The notes beneath the pieces are model-generated. The model made no database searches. It saw only the letters and a list, made by a program, of their open reading frames with translations, and was not told the DNA's origin. From contig JANCRA010000010.1 of NCBI GenBank assembly GCA_024362935.1, positions 4,704,501 to 4,768,500 on the forward strand: a DNA stretch of 64,000 nt, given 5' to 3'. Positions 1-11,655 of this stretch are shown here, one piece after another; the stretch's first letter is position 1; each line of letters opens with the position of its first letter. The translations under genes were made by a program, and so were the position numbers. This DNA comes from Setophaga petechia (taxonomy: Eukaryota; Chordata; Aves; Passeriformes; Parulidae).

Positions 1-1082
1 CCCATCCCATCCTTTTGGGATGTGTGTTCCCAAGCAGAGAAAGGGATGCAGCTGCCTTGGAGCAGGGAAAATGCAGTGTGCTCCCAGGCTGGCCCCTAAA
101 TTGGGGAAATTCATTCCTTTGATTTGGGGAAAAAGAGGAATCCATCCCAAAAGGGATTTCTGCCCTTTCTCTGCATTTGGGAGTTGTTGCTCTCTCTACT
201 CTTTAAAGCCACATAATTCAAAGTGCAAAATCTGCAGGACATAATAAATGAAATATTCCTCACTGGGGAGGTTGTAAACTGCATTGTAGGGAAAATATCT
301 CTAAGCATCACATTGGGCTGTATCCATGAATTTAATTCCTTACAATTTCAAATCTCAGTAATTTATAATGATGGTGCAAACAAAAGACCTGGATAAGAAT
401 TAATTCTTTTCCCAATTTAAATATGAAAATTTAAAGTTTCAATTGGGTAAAGGATTCCTGCCTAACAGCACCACAAGAACCTCACCTCCAGCAGCAAGGC
501 TTCCCCCTTTCACTGAGAGAACAGTTTGAAATTTAGATTATTGCTTGTCCAAAGGGGGTAAAGGGGGAGTTGCAGTTTTACAGATAATAAATTTGGATGA
601 GGATTTTCATCCTTGCAGCCTTTGTGTGGATTTCTGACTTTCACTCTTAATTTAATTCATTTCAACTGACACCTGGTTCAGACTGTGAATACCTGCTGAG
701 GGAAACAATCCAGAGGATGGGAAGAAAGCGGGAGGAAAAGAGTAAATTCCATCCCTTAGCAGAACTGCACAAGTGTGAGGGGAGCTGGACATCTTCCTCC
801 TCTCATTGCTACTATTTTTTCCTTTTTTCCCAGTTAATTTCTTTTTTTTTTTTCCTTTTTGCTGCCAAGACTTTTATAAAAGAGTCTTATAAAAGCCAAA
901 AATGCAGTAAATCACTGAAGGGTTTTCTAACTTATTGGTGCCAAAACTCTGGTAAGATTCAGGATGTTTGACCTGTCTCTGAAGCATTTTTCCAAGCACT
1001 ATCCCTAAAAACTCACCAACCAGTATTCAAAATATCCCATGGAGCAGTTTCTCTTTCCACTGCAAGTTTTTCTCTTAGGGAA

Positions 1083-1140
1083 TCATGGAATTATTAAGGT
1101 TGGAAAAGACCTCTAAGGTCGTTATCTGTCACATTTCAAA
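1083..1140 (-). mobile_element. CR1 LINE 3'-end fragment
   Basis: About 60 bp resembling the reverse complement of the avian CR1 3' tail: AATCATGGAATTATTAAGG followed by TTGGAAAAGACCTCTAAGG. Too short to place in a subfamily. Confidence 0.6.
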
Positions 1141-1550
1141 AAAAATTTTAAAAAGCATCCAAAAATTCTCCAGCAATCAGAGATAATTTCATTGCCAACA
1201 ACTGAAAATCCCCAGGTTTCCATTATTAAAGGTTTAAATGCAGGACAGGTCTGAAATCACTGCTCAGCAACCTGGATTTTCTGAGCATGAAATGAATTCC
1301 AAATTTCTTTTGCAACCTTTTTATTTTTGGATAAAGCAGAGCTCTAACACTGATGTTTGAATGCAGCAGTTTGCTCCACTCTCAGAGGCAGAAAAGAGAA
1401 TTTTCCTCTGCCTTGCAAAAAGGCTTCCCTGGCCTCGAGGTGGCGACAGGATTGTGGATTGCAGGGCTGCAAATCCTAAAATTGAGTCACTCCCCTCATT
1501 TCTTCTTCTAGAGCTGCTCAGCTCCCCCTAAATCTTGGAAATAAAAAGCG
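1141..1550. other. Intronic sequence, nothing recognised
   Basis: Single-copy sequence with no supported gene or repeat. The same applies to 1-1082 and 1601-2043. Confidence 0.7.
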
Positions 1551-1600
1551 AAGAGAAATTCTCAAATGGGAGAATTTCTCTTAAGGGAAGAGAAATTCTC
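1551..1600. repeat. Perfect 13-bp inverted repeat plus a third arm copy
   Basis: AAGAGAAATTCTC at 1551-1563 is followed after 6 bases by its exact reverse complement at 1570-1582, then by another direct copy at 1588-1600. It can fold into either of two hairpins. Confidence 0.85.
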
Positions 1601-2043
1601 AAGTGTTTTTGCATTTTGGGTTTTCAGATCAGGATTTAAGGAAATATCACCTCTACACTGATCCAGTGTTCCCAAATTTCTCTCATCTGTGTGTATAATG
1701 TAATTAGACTGATTGGAAAGCAATTGTTTGCAGTTTTGGTGAGCAGCACGTTTTTTAAAGAATATTGTTATTTATGTGCTGAAACAGATTAATATCATGT
1801 TAAGGAGGGGAAAAACCCACCACAATAAACTCATGCTAATACAAAAAATTAAGGAAATCTAATGAAAAATTACCATTTCCAGGGGAAAATAAACAATTTG
1901 CATTTATTTCAGAGTGACTTTCCAGCAGAAAAAAATGTTTTCTCTGCAAGAGATCTAATAAAAAGATGGATTTCTCTAGAACTATACATGAAAACAGCCT
2001 AAATGCCACAGAGGAAAAAGCATTTTTTGGACCAGAGGGGAAT

Positions 2044-2190
2044 GTAAGGAAGAGAGGGGTCTCAGTAAGGAAGAGAGGGGTCTCAGTAAGGAAGAGAGGG
2101 GTCTCAGTAAGGAAGAGAGGGGTCTCAGTAAGGAAGAGAGGGGTCTCAGTAAGGAAGAGAGGGGTCTCAGTAAGGAAGAGAGGGATGCCA
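2044..2190. repeat. 21-bp minisatellite, about 7 units
   Basis: Near-identical units GTAAGGAAGAGAGGGGTCTCA repeat in tandem. The plus strand is purine-rich. Because 21 is a multiple of 3 it opens frames on both strands (VRKRGVS repeated on plus), but there is no gene support. Confidence 0.95.
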
Positions 2191-2628
2191 GCAGTGTAAA
2201 ATCCACCCAGAGTGAGGGGGTTATCAGGTTAAGCTGATGCTCATTGCTCTGCACTCGTGTTTTGTGCTCATTTTCAAGCAGGAAAACCCAGAGGGCTTCA
2301 AGCCAGCCCAGTCTCAAAGCCAAGGGAAGTGATGGGCAAAGTCCTTCTGGAACCATCTCCCAGGCATCACCTGCCCATCCCAGCTGCCTAAAAGTGAATT
2401 CTTCTGGCTGAGCTACCAAAGAATTGCAGAAATATTTCTGCCACCACACATTTTATTGCAATTTTTTTTCCCCACTGCAAATAAAAGACCTGAGAAACCT
2501 AAAAGCAATTTACCTGTCATGGCTCTGATTTTCTGTACCTGATTAATTTGGTTTCATTCCTCAAGCTCAACATTCATGAGTTTATGAGAGATGAGCTACA
2601 ACCTGTGTTCTTCCCACAGAGAAATGGC

Positions 2629-2680
2629 AATTTCTCCAAGATTTTAGAAATTTAGAAATTCTAGAAATCTTGGAGAAATT
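2629..2680. repeat. Perfect 16-bp stem hairpin
   Basis: AATTTCTCCAAGATTT at 2629-2644 and AAATCTTGGAGAAATT at 2665-2680 are exact reverse complements around a 20-base loop made of AGAAATT-type repeats. The stem extends a few bases outward with one mismatch. Origin unknown; no terminal features of a known transposon were recognised. Confidence 0.85.
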
Positions 2681-3909
2681 TCCTTTGAAAGCTGTTCAGT
2701 GCAATTGTGGCTGTGTTGATAGATGCTCTCATGAATATGTTCATTAAAACAATTCACAACTTTAAAATTTAAAAAAGCAGAAAACAAAACAGCAACTTGG
2801 CCAATTTTTAGCATAGAAATATACAATAAAGAAGAAAGATTTTTTCTTCATCCCCTTTTTAACAACTCACTGTTACAGCAGGGGTTAAATTGATGTGATT
2901 TTCCATACAATTACCCATTCTGGTACTGCCTGACCCATCAAACTGCTACATCTGCCCCTCCCTAAATTCTTCCAGGCACAAATGTTGGTAAAATCCTCTC
3001 ACAAAGCCCCAAATGTTTAGCCCAGAAAAGCTCAGTGAGCAGCACACACAATGACAACCACCCTAAATCTGTGCAGGGACAAGCAGAACCATGATCTGAG
3101 TCAGGCTGGCACACAAACCCCAGAACAATCCCATTAACTTGCTTTTGTGTGAGTTATAACCCAGCAGAGATCCCTCATTTCAGCTGTAGGCAGCACCTGT
3201 ATCTCCCAGATTAGGGCACAGGGGTCTATTTCAAGCCAATTTGAGCATGGAGATTATTGAGACCTTTTTGTTGGGGAAGGAAAACACTTCTGAGGCTGAA
3301 ACAGAGCTCCAGACTGCTGCAGCTGCCACTGATGCAACACAGAGGGACTGGAGTGAGCTGTACACGTGACAAAAAATGGCAGTTTCAGGGTGAGAGCACT
3401 GGGCCTGCTGGAAAATAAAAAATAAAAATGAAATGGAGAGCAAAGGCCTTGGAAGCTGAGGGGAGCTGCCAAGATGCATGGCTGCTCACAAAGCCTTAAC
3501 CCACCATGGAATGCAAATGGCACAAAGACAAAAGAGGCCAGAACTGCAGGCTGAAGTGAGCCTGGAAGAGAAATTTCATTTATTTCATCCCCAGCAAACA
3601 GAGCTGCTGTGGGGCTCAAATACCTCTCTCCTCATGCAGACCCTCCCTGAAATATTACTGAAACAGGGCTGCAGCTGAAGAGGAAAACAAACTCTGCTGG
3701 TCAACATGATTAATGTTCTGGCATTAGGGAGTGAATCCACTGAAATGAGTAAACAGGGAAACTGGAAACACCAATCTCCAGGTAGTGTCAGTTGTGCTCC
3801 TTGGCAAAAAGCTCCAGAACCAATTGGCAAGAGGTTTATGGAGTGGGGCAGGTAATCCTGATATCTGTGGGTTTGAGCATTGAATTCTGCACTTCCATAA
3901 AATGCAGAT
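2681..3909. other. Intronic sequence, nothing recognised
   Basis: Complex single-copy sequence. Frames of 60-120 codons around 3230-3680 lack splice and coding features. Confidence 0.65.
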
Positions 3910-4060
3910 TAATACATTTATATATATATATACATATATAAACATAATTATTTATAAAAATATAATATAAATTATATATACAATATATTATGCATTGCCA
4001 TAAAATGGAGATGCATTTTTTATATATACATATATATATATACACACACGTTATAATATG
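3910..4060. repeat. AT-rich simple repeat
   Basis: TATA/ATAT runs, including (AT)n and TACACACACG near 4045. Confidence 0.9.
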
Positions 4061-4690
4061 GATATTATAATCCACACCATCACAATCAGAGGTGCCTCTA
4101 AATCCATCTTATTACCATTAAAAATTTTGGTCCAGCTAAAGCTGGCCCAAATCTATTTTTAAATAAAACTGGTTGTGCCAAATTCTAGTTTTAAGTCTGA
4201 AGAACTAAGCTTCCTCTGTTCCTTGAGGAGGGACTAAAGATTGCACCCATTAGTCTGAAAGCTTTCTTCAAATATTGAATTAATTACTCTCAACAACCTA
4301 TTTCAGTTTTGGTGGAATGACAGTTTTTTCCAACACAAAAACAATTCTCTAGAATCAATGAATTCTACATTTCAATGACCTGCATTGGTGCTCACCATCT
4401 CTGTTATGGCACATTTTTTCCTACTAAAAGGTGTTTAGAATCCAACTGAAGAACAAGAACTTGTTAGTGACAGTCTCCTTGAGCCTGAGGAGGAACTGGC
4501 TCCTCAGAGCATTCCCAAAAGGAATTGCAGCCCCAAATGTGAGGGACAGACAGACACAGCCCCCAGTGCTTCCCAGGCTGCTCCCACCAACCCAGGGGCT
4601 TTACACATTGTCATGGCAACACGAATTTCTTTACAAGTGCCACCAGGAGGGTAAATAAGCATATAAACCCTCCCTGGAGCTGACAATCGT
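4061..4690. other. Intronic sequence with a short shared motif
   Basis: TCCACACCATCACAATCAGA at about 4071 recurs at about 7813, probably a small dispersed-repeat remnant. Otherwise nothing recognised. Confidence 0.5.
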
Positions 4691-4822
4691 GTCCCTTAAG
4701 CTGGCAATAATGTCCCTAAAGCTGACAATAACGTCCCTAAAGCTGACAATAACGTCCCTAAAGCTGACAATAATGTCCCTAAAGCTGGCAATAATGTCCC
4801 TAAAGCTGGCAATAATGTCCCT
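4691..4822. repeat. 21-bp minisatellite, about 6 units
   Basis: Units of the form GTCCCTAAAGCTGRCAATAAY in tandem, with a degenerate half unit before 4691 and a broken one after 4817. Unrelated in sequence to the 21-bp array at 2044. Confidence 0.95.
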
Positions 4823-5014
4823 CAATGACAAACACGAGCGAGGGTGTCAGTGGCACGTGGGCAATCCACAGGCAGGGCAAAATCCTGTTAGGAGCCTCTA
4901 GAAAAGCACTGGGCGAGGGAGGGAAGCAGCTCCTGAAGAGCAGCACTGAGCCCTGCTGGCACAGAGAGCTCAGCTGGGGCTGTGCACCTGCACAGGAGGA
5001 GCTTTGGGGACACT

Positions 5015-5235
5015 GAATTGTGGCCTTGCAGGGCCTGGAGGGGCTGCAGAGAACACGGAGAGGGAATTTTTACAAGAGATGGAGGGATAAGATAAGAGGA
5101 GATGGTTTCACATGGACAGAGGGCAGGGCTGGATGGGAGATTGGGAAGGAAATCCTGCCTGTGAGGGGGGTGAGCCCTGGCACAGGGTGCCCAGAGAAGC
5201 TGGGGCTGCCCCACTCTTGGAAGGGCCCAAGGTCA
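5015..5235 (+). mobile_element. CR1 LINE fragment, 5' part of a split copy
   Basis: Contains CR1-like segments such as CCTGGCACAGGGTGCCCAGA and TCTTGGAAGGGCCCAAGGTC. The match stops at about 5235 and resumes at about 5868 with the next CR1 sequence (GCTGGACAGGGCTTGGAGCA), so the copy was split by an insertion. Confidence 0.75.
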
Positions 5236-5240
5236 GGTTG

Positions 5241-5722
5241 TGAGGTCTCAGGTTTAGCTTTTATATTTTCCCATTCTGTGCTGCTTTAGTGTGTGGGTCT
5301 GGGTTCACATTCAGTGATGCTGAGCTCTGTGCACAGAGCAGGGAGACAAAACAATTCCTGCTCCAGCTGGGCACCAAGGACAAATGATCCAAATCTCAGC
5401 CCAGGAGCACAAACCCCGCGGGCTGCAGAGAGAAAAACAAGGATGGGACTGCCTGGGCTAAAGCTGGGATGGGACAATGAACTGCAAGATGCAAATGGAG
5501 CAGAACTGATCCCAGGGACAGACCCCGTGCCCATCGTGCATTTTGGGGCCATTTTGGTTCATCTTGGGTTCATTTTGGGACCATTTTGGTTCATCTTGGG
5601 TGCAGCCCTGGCTGGGCTCTTGTGCTGCCCAAGGTGGATCCATGGAGGAGATGCTTTGAATAAATCCCTGCTTTATTTTTAACTCCATCCAACCTCTGCT
5701 CTAGCTCAGCCTGCACAAGGCA
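5241..5722 (+). mobile_element. LTR-like element, copy 1 of a family
   Basis: About 480 bp, highly similar to 39025-39555. Candidate termini are TGAGGTCTC and AAGGCA. It has a TTTTATA-type box near its start and a poly(A) signal AATAAA at about 5668, followed by a short U5-like tail. It lies within the gap of the split CR1. A clean target duplication was not identified, so termini and class are tentative. Confidence 0.6.
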
Positions 5723-5867
5723 TCAGTTCAGGGTTTTTTCTGCTATGGGAAGAAAAACCAGAAGGGGGATCTAGATCCATTGACTGTGGAACCAATAAGT
5801 TTAAAAATACAAATGCCCAGGAAATATGAAAAGGACAACATGAAATTTTTATGTGCACCTTTGGGAG

Positions 5868-5935
5868 GAGGACATCAGCTGGACAGGGCTTGGAGCAGCC
5901 TGGGACAGTGGAAGGTGTCCCTGCCACAGTTGGGT
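5868..5935 (+). mobile_element. CR1 LINE fragment, 3' part of the split copy
   Basis: GCTGGACAGGGCTTGGAGCA and GGAAGGTGTCCCTGCC continue the CR1 alignment that broke off at 5235. The segment runs into a T/G-rich tract. Confidence 0.7.
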
Positions 5936-6025
5936 TTTTTTGTTTTGTTTTGTTTGGGGTTTTTTTGCTTTTGTTTTATTTGCTTGTTGAGTTCTTTTTG
6001 TTTTTGGGGGTTTTTTTTCCTGTAG
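5931..6025. repeat. T/G-rich low-complexity tract
   Basis: Runs of TTTTGTTTTG and GGGGTTTTTT. No gene signal. Confidence 0.9.
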
Positions 6026-6871
6026 AAATATTACTTGTTAAAAGCAAACATCACAGATATTTCAGACACCCCAAGGAAATTACCTGAAGAAACCCCTCTA
6101 TTGTCTTCTATTTAATTTTATTTTTTATTTAAACAACTACATGTCTAATGTAAGCAGAGAATTCAAAGAAATTATGCTGCCACATCTTTAGTAAGCAGAT
6201 TAAAAAAATTCCTTTTGACAAATATTCCCAAATTCCTTTCTGTCTGCTTCTCAGGATCCATTTAATAATGTAATAGCCTCAGGAGAAACACTGTGGAATG
6301 TCTGTTACAGTGCCAGAGCAGATCAGTGAAATGCTGTCTGCAGCCTGTCAGGTTCTACAGAGATTGTGTCACTTTCCCCCTTCAATATCACACAAATGAT
6401 GGACAATAACTGTTCTATTGGAACCTCTGGCACTGGAAATTTAAAAAAAAACCAAACAAATTCAAACTTAATCCATGATTTTCATGTTCCGCTCTACATT
6501 AGAAACAAGAAAACAGGCAGATTTCCTGGTGTGAGCACTTCATTCCTCCTTGGTTACATATTCTGCTATAAAGACAGCAATCATCTGAATGAATAATTAC
6601 TCTGTTAATTCTGCCTGAGATTTAGATTTGGAAAGAGCAAAGAACCAAAAATGGCTAAATCCCAGTTAAAATTGTTCCCCCTGAACTGGTGGCAATGCTC
6701 TTGTCCCTCAGTGGCAGCAGCACCACCTGCAGCTGGCTCTGCAAATCCTCAATTATCAACCAAAGTATTTTCCAATTTAAAAACTGATCTGCTCCAACAC
6801 ACAGCATGGCTTTGCAGCCCCATCCCCAATTCCACAGCTCCAGTGAGGAGCTGGGTAACTTTCACTGATTT
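6026..6871. other. Intronic sequence, nothing recognised
   Basis: Moderately AT-rich single-copy sequence, no exon or repeat seen. Confidence 0.65.
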
Positions 6872-7044
6872 AGTTCTTTGCCAGCTATTTTTTCCTCCTT
6901 GTTTTAATCAATTAAAAAATAAACACATAGGATGGACCCAGTCCTGCTCTGAGCTTTAAATTAGGTGGAAAGGATAAAGTGGCCACCTAATGGTTTTCAT
7001 TTATTGAGGTCTTTGCCAGCTATTTTTTCCTCCTTGTTTTAATC
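6872..7044. repeat. Direct repeat pair, about 36 bp
   Basis: The segment containing CTTTGCCAGCTATTTTTTCC occurs ending near 6910 and again ending near 7044, about 135 bp apart. Confidence 0.85.
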
Positions 7045-8019
7045 AAAAGCTGCATTTAACAGAGGGCTGTCAGCAGACACATCCATGTGTTGGCACTGAA
7101 GGCCTTGCACCTGAATATCTGCAATATTTCCTCTTATTTCCTTGCTTCCCTGCACTGCTGTGCAGCACACCCACTGCTTCCTGCACATCCCACAGGAAAG
7201 GGACATCCCAACGTGCCTGGAACGCTCTACCTGAGCAAACCCTGGGACTGGCAGAGGCAGATTCCTGCCCAGGTTGTGTTGGGAGCATTTCCTCCCTCAT
7301 CTCCATCAAATAACAGCCACACCTTTAATTTCTGCAGCCAAGACAGGCCAGGGACAGGGGTTGGATTAAGCTCTTCTCTGAGCCAGAGGTGGGGTAACTG
7401 AGAGGTGTTTAAAGAACTTTTAATCCCTTTTCAGTCTTCTGAGAAGGGTGAGGCAGATAAAATAATACAGATAATATAATACAGATATGCTGTCCTATAT
7501 ATCAAGAGTTCTATTATCATTATAGTGCAAGGATTCCATATCACCAGAGTTTTGTACCTCCTTGATGGTTCTCATAGGCAGCTCCTCCAAGCACTGACTG
7601 TTCCTGGTCCTTGCAGCAGCCAAATGACTGCAGATCCCACCAATCCACTCTTTTATAACACTGTTCTTATTGGTTACAGCTGTGCCCTGTTAAGATCAGG
7701 GCTGCTCCTAATCTTTACTAATTGGTCCAGCTGCAGCTCGTTGGGGGATAAGATTCCATTCTGTACCACCTTCATTTACCCATGCTGTATCCCCCTACAC
7801 AGCTGTTATTATCCACACCATCACAATCAGAAGTTAACTATTTCTTAATTACAATACACTATAAGCATTTCCTGGCTATCAGCTTTTTGCCACACCATAC
7901 TGTGAATGCCTTAAAGCCAATAATCTAAAATTACCCCTGCTGGGTCCTACAATGCATCTTCCATAGTTCTATTTCTGCAAAGTATCTACTCTTATCTGCA
8001 AGGCCATTCTTAGAAACTT
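7045..8019. other. Intronic sequence, possibly retroelement-derived
   Basis: Blends into the LTR-like fragment at 8020 without a visible boundary. May be the rest of the same old insertion. Confidence 0.35.
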
Positions 8020-8430
8020 GTTTCTAGTTCCATTTCTCTCTCAACAATGCCTGTCCTGTTCCATGGCATTTCTCAATCAGCATTTCTCATCTCCAGGTTT
8101 GCACAGAGATGCACACATGTCACCCTGGTTTTTTAAGATTCTCTAAGCCTTCTGATGTTGACATTCTTGTAAGGAACTTTATCACGCAATTTTTTTGTAA
8201 ATAACTTATTGTTTACATTCCTTCGATGGAGGAGGAGAGAGTTGATGGACTGTTGGTGTAACCAGTGGCATTGCAGAGGTGTCACTGTCACCCTCCAATC
8301 CGCTGTCACCTTTGTAAAACTATAAACATAGGAGTCAGAAAAATAAAGGTCCCTTTTTTCTGCACCTTGAGAGCTGTGTGCTCATGTTCCTTCGTGTCCA
8401 ACAGCGACACACACACAGTGTGAGCTTTCT
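8020..8430 (+). mobile_element. LTR-like fragment downstream of the TM5 exon
   Basis: Moderately conserved non-coding sequence with TATAAACATAGGAGTCAG and AATAAA near 8340, resembling the 3' part of a passerine LTR. Its 5' portion, around TTTCTAGTTCCATTTCTCTC, recurs at about 53472, inside a CR1 copy, which shows it is dispersed. Termini were not found. Confidence 0.4.
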
Positions 8431-8576
8431 GTCAAACTCTGACAATTCCCTACAAATTCATTTCCCAAAGGGATCTGTGCAATCCCCCAGCAGTCCCCTG
8501 TGTTCAGACTTCCACCCCAAGGGCTGCTGCAGTTTCCCCAGGCAGAAGGGCACAGGGAGATGCAGCCATGTCCTAC

Positions 8577-8711
8577 CTGTGGGTCGGAGAGCCGCGAGAT
8601 GTCGGGGTACAGGTAGAACTTGATGCCCTCGGAGGCGCCGGGTAACGTCACCCCCCGGATCAGGAGGATCATCAGCATGATGTAGGGGAAGGTGGCTGTC
8701 ACATACACCAC
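8577..8711 (-). CDS. SLC6A11: SLC6 GABA transporter (GAT3-like) internal exon, TM5 and start of EL3
   Basis: Internal coding exon of the same minus-strand gene, exactly 45 codons. It reads [20 protein letters not shown] (TM5), then [20 protein letters not shown] and LSDPQ (start of extracellular loop 3, leading to the substrate-binding TM6 in the next exon). The acceptor is a pyrimidine-rich run ending CCCCAG at 8712-8717; the donor is CAG|GTAGGA, with GT at 8576-8575. Both ends are phase 0, so STGK of the upstream exon joins directly to [21 protein letters not shown] and SRLSDPQ point to GAT3 rather than its paralogues. The exon is richer in CpG than the intron around it, as conserved coding sequence often is. 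By analogy with human this is probably exon 6. The following exon (TM6, WVDAGTQIFF-type sequence) was not found in 1-8576. Confidence 0.95.
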
Positions 8712-8871
8712 CTGGGGAGGGAACAAACAGCAGGAAAGGACCTGGTGAATTCTGTGATTTCTGTGAATTCCATGAATTTTGTGCCAGCTGCAGCAAAACC
8801 AGCTTCTTATCACATCCACTGGAGGAAAAATGTTCTGGGCGCCTTTGTGCAGGTGGTTTTGTGTTGGGGTC

Positions 8872-9484
8872 TTTAGCTGCTCAGAGTGACCCCAAGAAGC
8901 ATTAAAAGTCTTTTCCCAGCCCAAGCACTTGAAGAATGAGACAGATCTCTTCAGTTCTCATTCTCAAGGTTGTTTATTGTTTCTTATCTATAAAATTCTT
9001 TCTCCTGACCAGGCGAGGTCCATCCAGCAGGACAGTCAGAGGCACTCTGGCCACCCTCGGGGCAGTGTTATCTTTTTATACTAAAAATTACACATACAAT
9101 ATTTATAATAACTTCCCAATCCCCATCACCTATGTTAGCCAGTGAGCTTCTACCTTAAACCAATCCAAAAGTGCCACCATCACAGCAGAAGATGGAGGCC
9201 AAGAAGAAGAAGGAGAAAGGCTGGGCACACCCAGATCCCTCCATCTTGCCTCCTGAACCCCCATACCAAAACCCCCAAAATCTACTTTTCCACCTTGTGA
9301 TAAATTGCTATCATTCTACTTAATTTGTCATGGCTTGCTGATCTTCATCTAAGGTTGGTAATTTGCTCCATGGGTCATAATCAAACCCACAGGGGCATTT
9401 TGGGCTCTGTGCCAGGGTCTCTGAGCCCCTGGCAGGGGTCTGAACCATCCAGGACAGCCAGAGGGATGTCCTGGGTACTGATAA
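8872..9484 (-). mobile_element. Solo LTR, family A, old copy
   Basis: Reverse-oriented relative of the LTRs at 16011 and 35810. It shares the AATGCCCCTGTGGGTTTG region (in reverse), the AGGACAGCCAGAGGGATGTC end and the GGGCTGGGAAAAGA region. It is more diverged than the other two. The 3' LTR end reads as TGTTGGGG at 8872 on plus. Flanks GTTTTG (8866-8871) and TTTTTG (9485-9490) could be a decayed 6-bp target duplication. No internal retroviral genes are present. Confidence 0.8.
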
Positions 9485-10132
9485 TTTTTGTCCCCCAACC
9501 ATATTCCCTTCTAAACTCCTCAGGGTTTTTGGGAGAAGTCAGCACTTTTTATAGAGATTAAGGTCTCTGTAAGTGTATTCTTTCCAAACACATGATAACA
9601 AGTAATTAATTATATCTTTTATAACAATAACAGCAATGGATTATCAGTCACCCCAGAATGAATAAACTGATTTCCCTTCAGGCTGCTCTGCCTGCGTGTC
9701 TGGGTTTCAGGAATAAGCATTTCATCAAGCCCAAAGGTTAAATTCTGTAATTCTGTCCATATCTCTTTGGTATTTGATAGAGAAACCTTATCTTACAAAG
9801 AACCTTCAGGCAAAATGTCTGAGGTGCTGAGCCACAGCAATTTCTGTTTTCACATACATGGGCACACTTTTGTTTTTCCCCAGAAATGAGTTTGTTCTCT
9901 GCATGGGCAGCAACAGGAAACCTGCAAGAAGTGACATTTTCCAAAGGAAAATGGAGCAGAATTGGTCCTGTTTGACAATCCCAAACCTGAGAGCAGCACA
10001 TGGCTACTCAAACTCAGAGAAGGAATAAATGATAAATTCCCTGGCACTATCAGTATCTTCTTTATGTGATAACCATCCCTCTATAGTTTCCTGTGGCCAT
10101 TTCCTCCTGTGTTACTCTTACACCTGCCTTGC
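9485..10132. other. Intronic sequence, nothing recognised
   Basis: Between the family A LTR and the 370-bp array. No gene or repeat seen. Confidence 0.65.
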
Positions 10133-11655
10133 ACCACTCAAAATTAGTTCAGCTGCAAGAATGGAAAAAAAATCACTTGGTGAAAAATGCAACCTCAAAA
10201 AATATGTTTGAAACTGAGGAGTCCAATACCTGTCTCCTATGGAAATGAGAGGGATACATCAAAGAATGACCTGTGAAAGGATTCTCAGACATATTTTTGT
10301 AATTAATGAACTGAAATTGGACTTCCAGACTATTTAACCCCAAACATGAAATGCTTATCATTGCACACCTCCAAAAATGGAGGAACTCTTTCACTTCAGC
10401 AGGTGAGTGCATGTGCTCTGAGAGAGCCATTAATTCCCATTTTATGCCCCTCCCCAGGAGCTCCTGAGGTGAGGCAGGGTGGGGAATTTAGGAATCAGTT
10501 GATGCCATTATTAGCATCATCAACACATCTGTTGAATGGAAAAAAATACAACCTCAAAAAATATGTGTTTTAAACTGAGGAGTCCAATACCTGTCTCCTA
10601 TGGAAATGAGAGGGAGACATCAAAGAATGACCTGTGAAAGGATTCTCAGATTATTTTGGTAATTAATAAATGAAATTGGATTTTCAGACTAGCTCCAAAC
10701 ATGATATGATCTCATGTGCCTTACCAGATGCCCTCAAAAATGGAGGAACTCTTATTTCAGCAGGTGAGTGCATGTGCCCAGACAGAGCCATGAATTCCCA
10801 TTTTGTGCCCTTCCCCAGAAGCTCCTGAGGTGAGGCAGGGTGGGGAATTTAGGGATCAATGCCATTATTAGCATCATCATCAGTCAAAATTAGTTCACCT
10901 GCTGAATGGAAAATGATCATTTGGGGGAAAATACAGCCTCAACAATATGTGTTTTAAACTGAGGAGTCCAATACCTGTCTCCTATGGAAATGAGAGGGAG
11001 ACATCAAAGAATGACCTGTGAAAGGATTCTCAGACTTATTTTTGTAATTAATGAACTGAAATCAGATTTCCAGACTATTTATTAACACCAAACATGAAAT
11101 GCTGTTGTGACTTATCATTGCACACCTCCAAAAATGGAGGAAGTCTTTTGCTTCAGCAGGTGAGTGCATGTGCCCAGACAGAGCCATGAATTCCCATTTT
11201 CTCCCCCTTCCCAGGAGCTCCTGAGGTGAGGCAGGGTGGGGAATTTAGGAATCAGTTGATGCCATTATTAGCATCATCAGCACATCTGTTGAATGGAAAA
11301 AAATACAACCTCAAAAAATATGTGTTTTAAACTGAGGAGTCCAATACCTGTCTCCTATGGAAATGAGAGGGAGACATCAAAGAATGACCTGAGAAAGGAT
11401 TCTCAGACTTATGTTGGTAATTAATAAATGAAATTGGATTTCCAGACTATTTAACCCCAAATATTAAATGATCTCATGTGCCTCATCAGGTACCCTCAAA
11501 AATGGAGGAACTCTTACTTCAGCAGGTGAGTGCACTGTGCCCAGACAGAGCCATGAATTCCCATTTTCTCCCCTTCCCCAGGAGCTCCTGAGGTGAGGCA
11601 GGATGGGGAATTTAGGGATTAATGCCATTATTAGCATCATCAGCACATCTGTGGG
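10133..11655. repeat. Tandem array, four units of about 361-384 bp
   Basis: The marker AAACTGAGGAGTCCAATACC recurs at 10211, 10572, 10956 and 11329, with the whole unit conserved (TCTCCTATGGAAATGAGAGG, CAGCAGGTGAGTGCATGTG, GGAGCTCCTGAGGTGAGGCA). Units differ by scattered substitutions and short indels. Confidence 0.95.

Larger units (their letters stand above)
1..8576 (-). other. SLC6A11: SLC6A11 intron 3' of the TM5 exon, partial
   Basis: Starts with GTAGGA at 8576 downward and continues beyond base 1. The next exon, encoding the TM6 region, was looked for by eye on the minus strand and not found, so the intron is at least 8.6 kb. Confidence 0.8.
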
